From: Branchiostoma floridae
Taxonomy: Eukaryota; Chordata; Leptocardii; Amphioxiformes; Branchiostomatidae
Assembly (NCBI RefSeq): GCF_000003815.2
Contig: NC_049980.1
Coordinates: forward strand, 32,823,212 to 32,887,211
DNA length: 64,000 bases
Direction of reading: 5' to 3'
The notes under the pieces were generated by a model. It saw only the letters and a list, made by a program, of their open reading frames with translations, was not told the origin of the DNA and made no database searches. The position numbers were made by a program, and so were the translations under genes. Below, piece by piece: positions 62,230 to 64,000 of the stretch. The stretch's first letter is position 1. Each line of letters starts with the position of its first letter.

Positions 62230-63069
62230 ATCCATTCCGCTACAAAGAAATCTGTTTGGTGGAGTATTTGAGTCCCACTGGCGCTTTAAACTTCTAGAAG
62301 GCTAACTGCCACTATGCAATTGACTGTAAAACTTGGTATAGATTTCAATAGGCTGTACTCTACTTCGCTGTTCTTATTTTCTTCAACCTGAATATGAATT
62401 TCTGCCCATATAACCGCTTCATTTTCTAATAGGTCTAAGATCCAGTACACCATCAGGTCTACCGATTTTTTTGGTTCTGGACCGGTCCAATATAATGATG
62501 TACCGGTACCCACCCCTACCTGTAAGGCTTATTTATAACGTCACATTTCCACTAATGGGCCGGGCCTGACAGTATTTGGAACGAAAAGTACGAAACAAAG
62601 AACACCAAAAAACACAAAACGGACCCAAAATAATTCAGTAGCATGCCTTGTGCATATTTATTGGCTTAAACATTGATTTTTCGTTTCCGCAAACAGCCCG
62701 AACGGGCCCCGGGTGGGAAATGTGACGTAGGCCTAAGGTTTAGGTCCCAAGTCCCAACCCTGGACCCGGTCGGGTAGCTTTCGCAAAAAAATACAAAGAA
62801 CTTTAAGACAATTGTCATAAGCATAATTTGTGTATATCACTTGATAAACACTTTTATTTTTCGTTTCCGCAAACATCCCGCCCGGGCCCGGTTTAGAAAT
62901 GGGACCTAAGCTTAGCAGCCATCTGGACTGGTAAGCTAGGATCAAACTAATGCCTGGCTCTTTACTAAAAGCGTTTAAAGTGTTGTTAAAATATATGTGG
63001 CCCAGATTTTTCAGATTATGTATAACGTTGCAATGATAATAAGTGTTGCAAATTCATTGGCTGTGACCT

Positions 63070-63260
63070 AACTTTATTTATTTATTTATTGAGATTATAC
63101 ATATACATATACAATGGAGGGTATGGCGGAACAGGTGTCAGAAGACACCTTTTCAAAGCCGCCGCACCGAAATCATAACAAAATGATACATCATATAATA
63201 ATTCATATGGATACAAATTTTAAAAAAGTAAACCGACGTATTACAGCTCAAATCAATGTA
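63070..63260 (-). mobile_element. LINE-like 3' end, minus orientation
   Basis: CTTTATTTATTTATTTATTG then GGTATGGCGGAACAGGTGTC; joined to the segment shared with 56220, suggesting that the RT fragment at 56 kb and this tail belong to the same duplicated insertion. Confidence 0.5.
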
Positions 63261-63359
63261 AGTCAACTCAACAACACACGAACATTATCAAGTCAAATCT
63301 ATAGAGTTGTCAAAGATAGGACAAATTAGCGTGGACTTGTAGCAAGGTAAGTGGCGCAA

Positions 63360-64000
63360 CCGCAACTTCAGTAGATGGGAACCTGAATTTTCGTACCTTT
63401 CCGGTGTCCTACTTTGTGAGATACAATCTCCGCTTGACGTCAGTTGGAATAAGAAGAATTTTCTAACATATTCCGACATTACTTGACAGAAAAGCAGGTA
63501 TATTAGAAATAACATAGCAGTTATCAGAAAATTCTTTCTTTGTGTTATACAACAAGAGCTCAGTTCAGATCGACGGAGTCATCGGATGATGATTGACACC
63601 GAAGGCTTCAGGTACAAAGGCTGCTAACTACAAGTTATCAAAAACTTCATGTAAAGATCAGCAGCTGAATACCATTTATACCAGGGGACCTTCATAAACA
63701 AATGGTTGTGACCAACAACATTTTTGAGTTATTGAGTTTGAAACAAGATGAACTAAATTTGTTCCAAATGATTCAAATATAAATTGGAAATCCTCTCTTT
63801 GGCAAAGTAAAACAGAAGAAACGGTCAGACCGTTTCCGAAACCATATCCAGTTGCTTGAGTAACTACTTTTTGGTGTATCTTATTACCTGGATGTCTAAC
63901 ATACATCGACGTTAAACAGAAGAATATTTGAGAACAACATTTGATGTCTGGAAGTTTTGAATATAGGTAAAACTTTTCTAATCATATCTCAGGGTCACAA
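63360..64000. repeat. segmental repeat module P, fourth copy
   Basis: TACCTTTCCGGTGTCCTACT through CTCAGGGTCACAA; nearly colinear with 56350-57040 and running off the window. Confidence 0.88.

Larger units (their letters stand above)
60965..62516. mobile_element. MITE family C, second copy, with large nested insertion
   Basis: Left AGGGTGAGTGGGTACCGTTA and right GATGTACCGGTACCCACCCC match the termini at 33627-34057. GAAATCTGTTTGGTGGAGTA and TGACTGTAAAACTTGG-type segments right of the insertion match the sister copy. Confidence 0.85.

Overview
This window is animal nuclear DNA. The evidence is a spliced gene with consensus GT/AG introns, several families of tRNA-derived SINEs, decayed LINE reverse-transcriptase fragments, mariner-type transposons and many inverted-repeat (MITE-like) elements. 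The combination suggests an invertebrate deuterostome, most likely a lancelet (Branchiostoma). That assignment is an inference from repeat style and was not tested by database search. Three assembly gaps (N runs) lie at 18137-18236, 54406-54514 and 55600-56035.

Only one protein-coding gene can be supported. It lies on the + strand and I rebuilt it by hand as 12 exons from 10230 to a TAA stop at 47511-47513. Every internal splice phase agrees, and the exons join into a continuous 480-residue C-terminal part of a protein. It has a CPGC motif near the start of what is visible, a lysine-rich nuclear-localisation-like stretch (about residues 116-126), and then at least five WD40-like beta-propeller blades. 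I do not recognise the family, so no symbol is given. The 5' end (start codon and promoter) was not found and is probably upstream of the window or in an exon I could not see.

Layout. 1-10 kb: flanking DNA with MITEs, degenerate tandem repeats and GC-rich unique blocks. 10.3-31.6 kb: a 21 kb intron (between exons 1 and 2) with an interrupted LINE, two mariner-type elements, a 69-bp minisatellite and about ten GC-rich single-copy blocks that may be regulatory. 31.6-47.5 kb: the compact part of the gene, whose introns are full of MITEs, a LINE and SINEs, some of them within 10-30 bp of splice sites. 47.5-52 kb: a 3'-UTR minisatellite, a promoter-like MITE and a 63-bp tandem array. 52-64 kb: a patchwork of repeated segmental modules with LINE and SINE fragments and no gene I can defend.

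The most unusual observation is that three independent tandem duplications in the one gene each start at an exon border. They are a ladder of 13-nt micro-exon-like units before exon 5, a four-fold repeat of the exon 11 acceptor, and an eight-fold repeat of the last 15 codons plus the stop codon running into the 3' UTR. Beside these are well-resolved nested insertions, including a TTAA-flanked element whose empty site can be read from sister copies, and MITE families that share termini but not cores.
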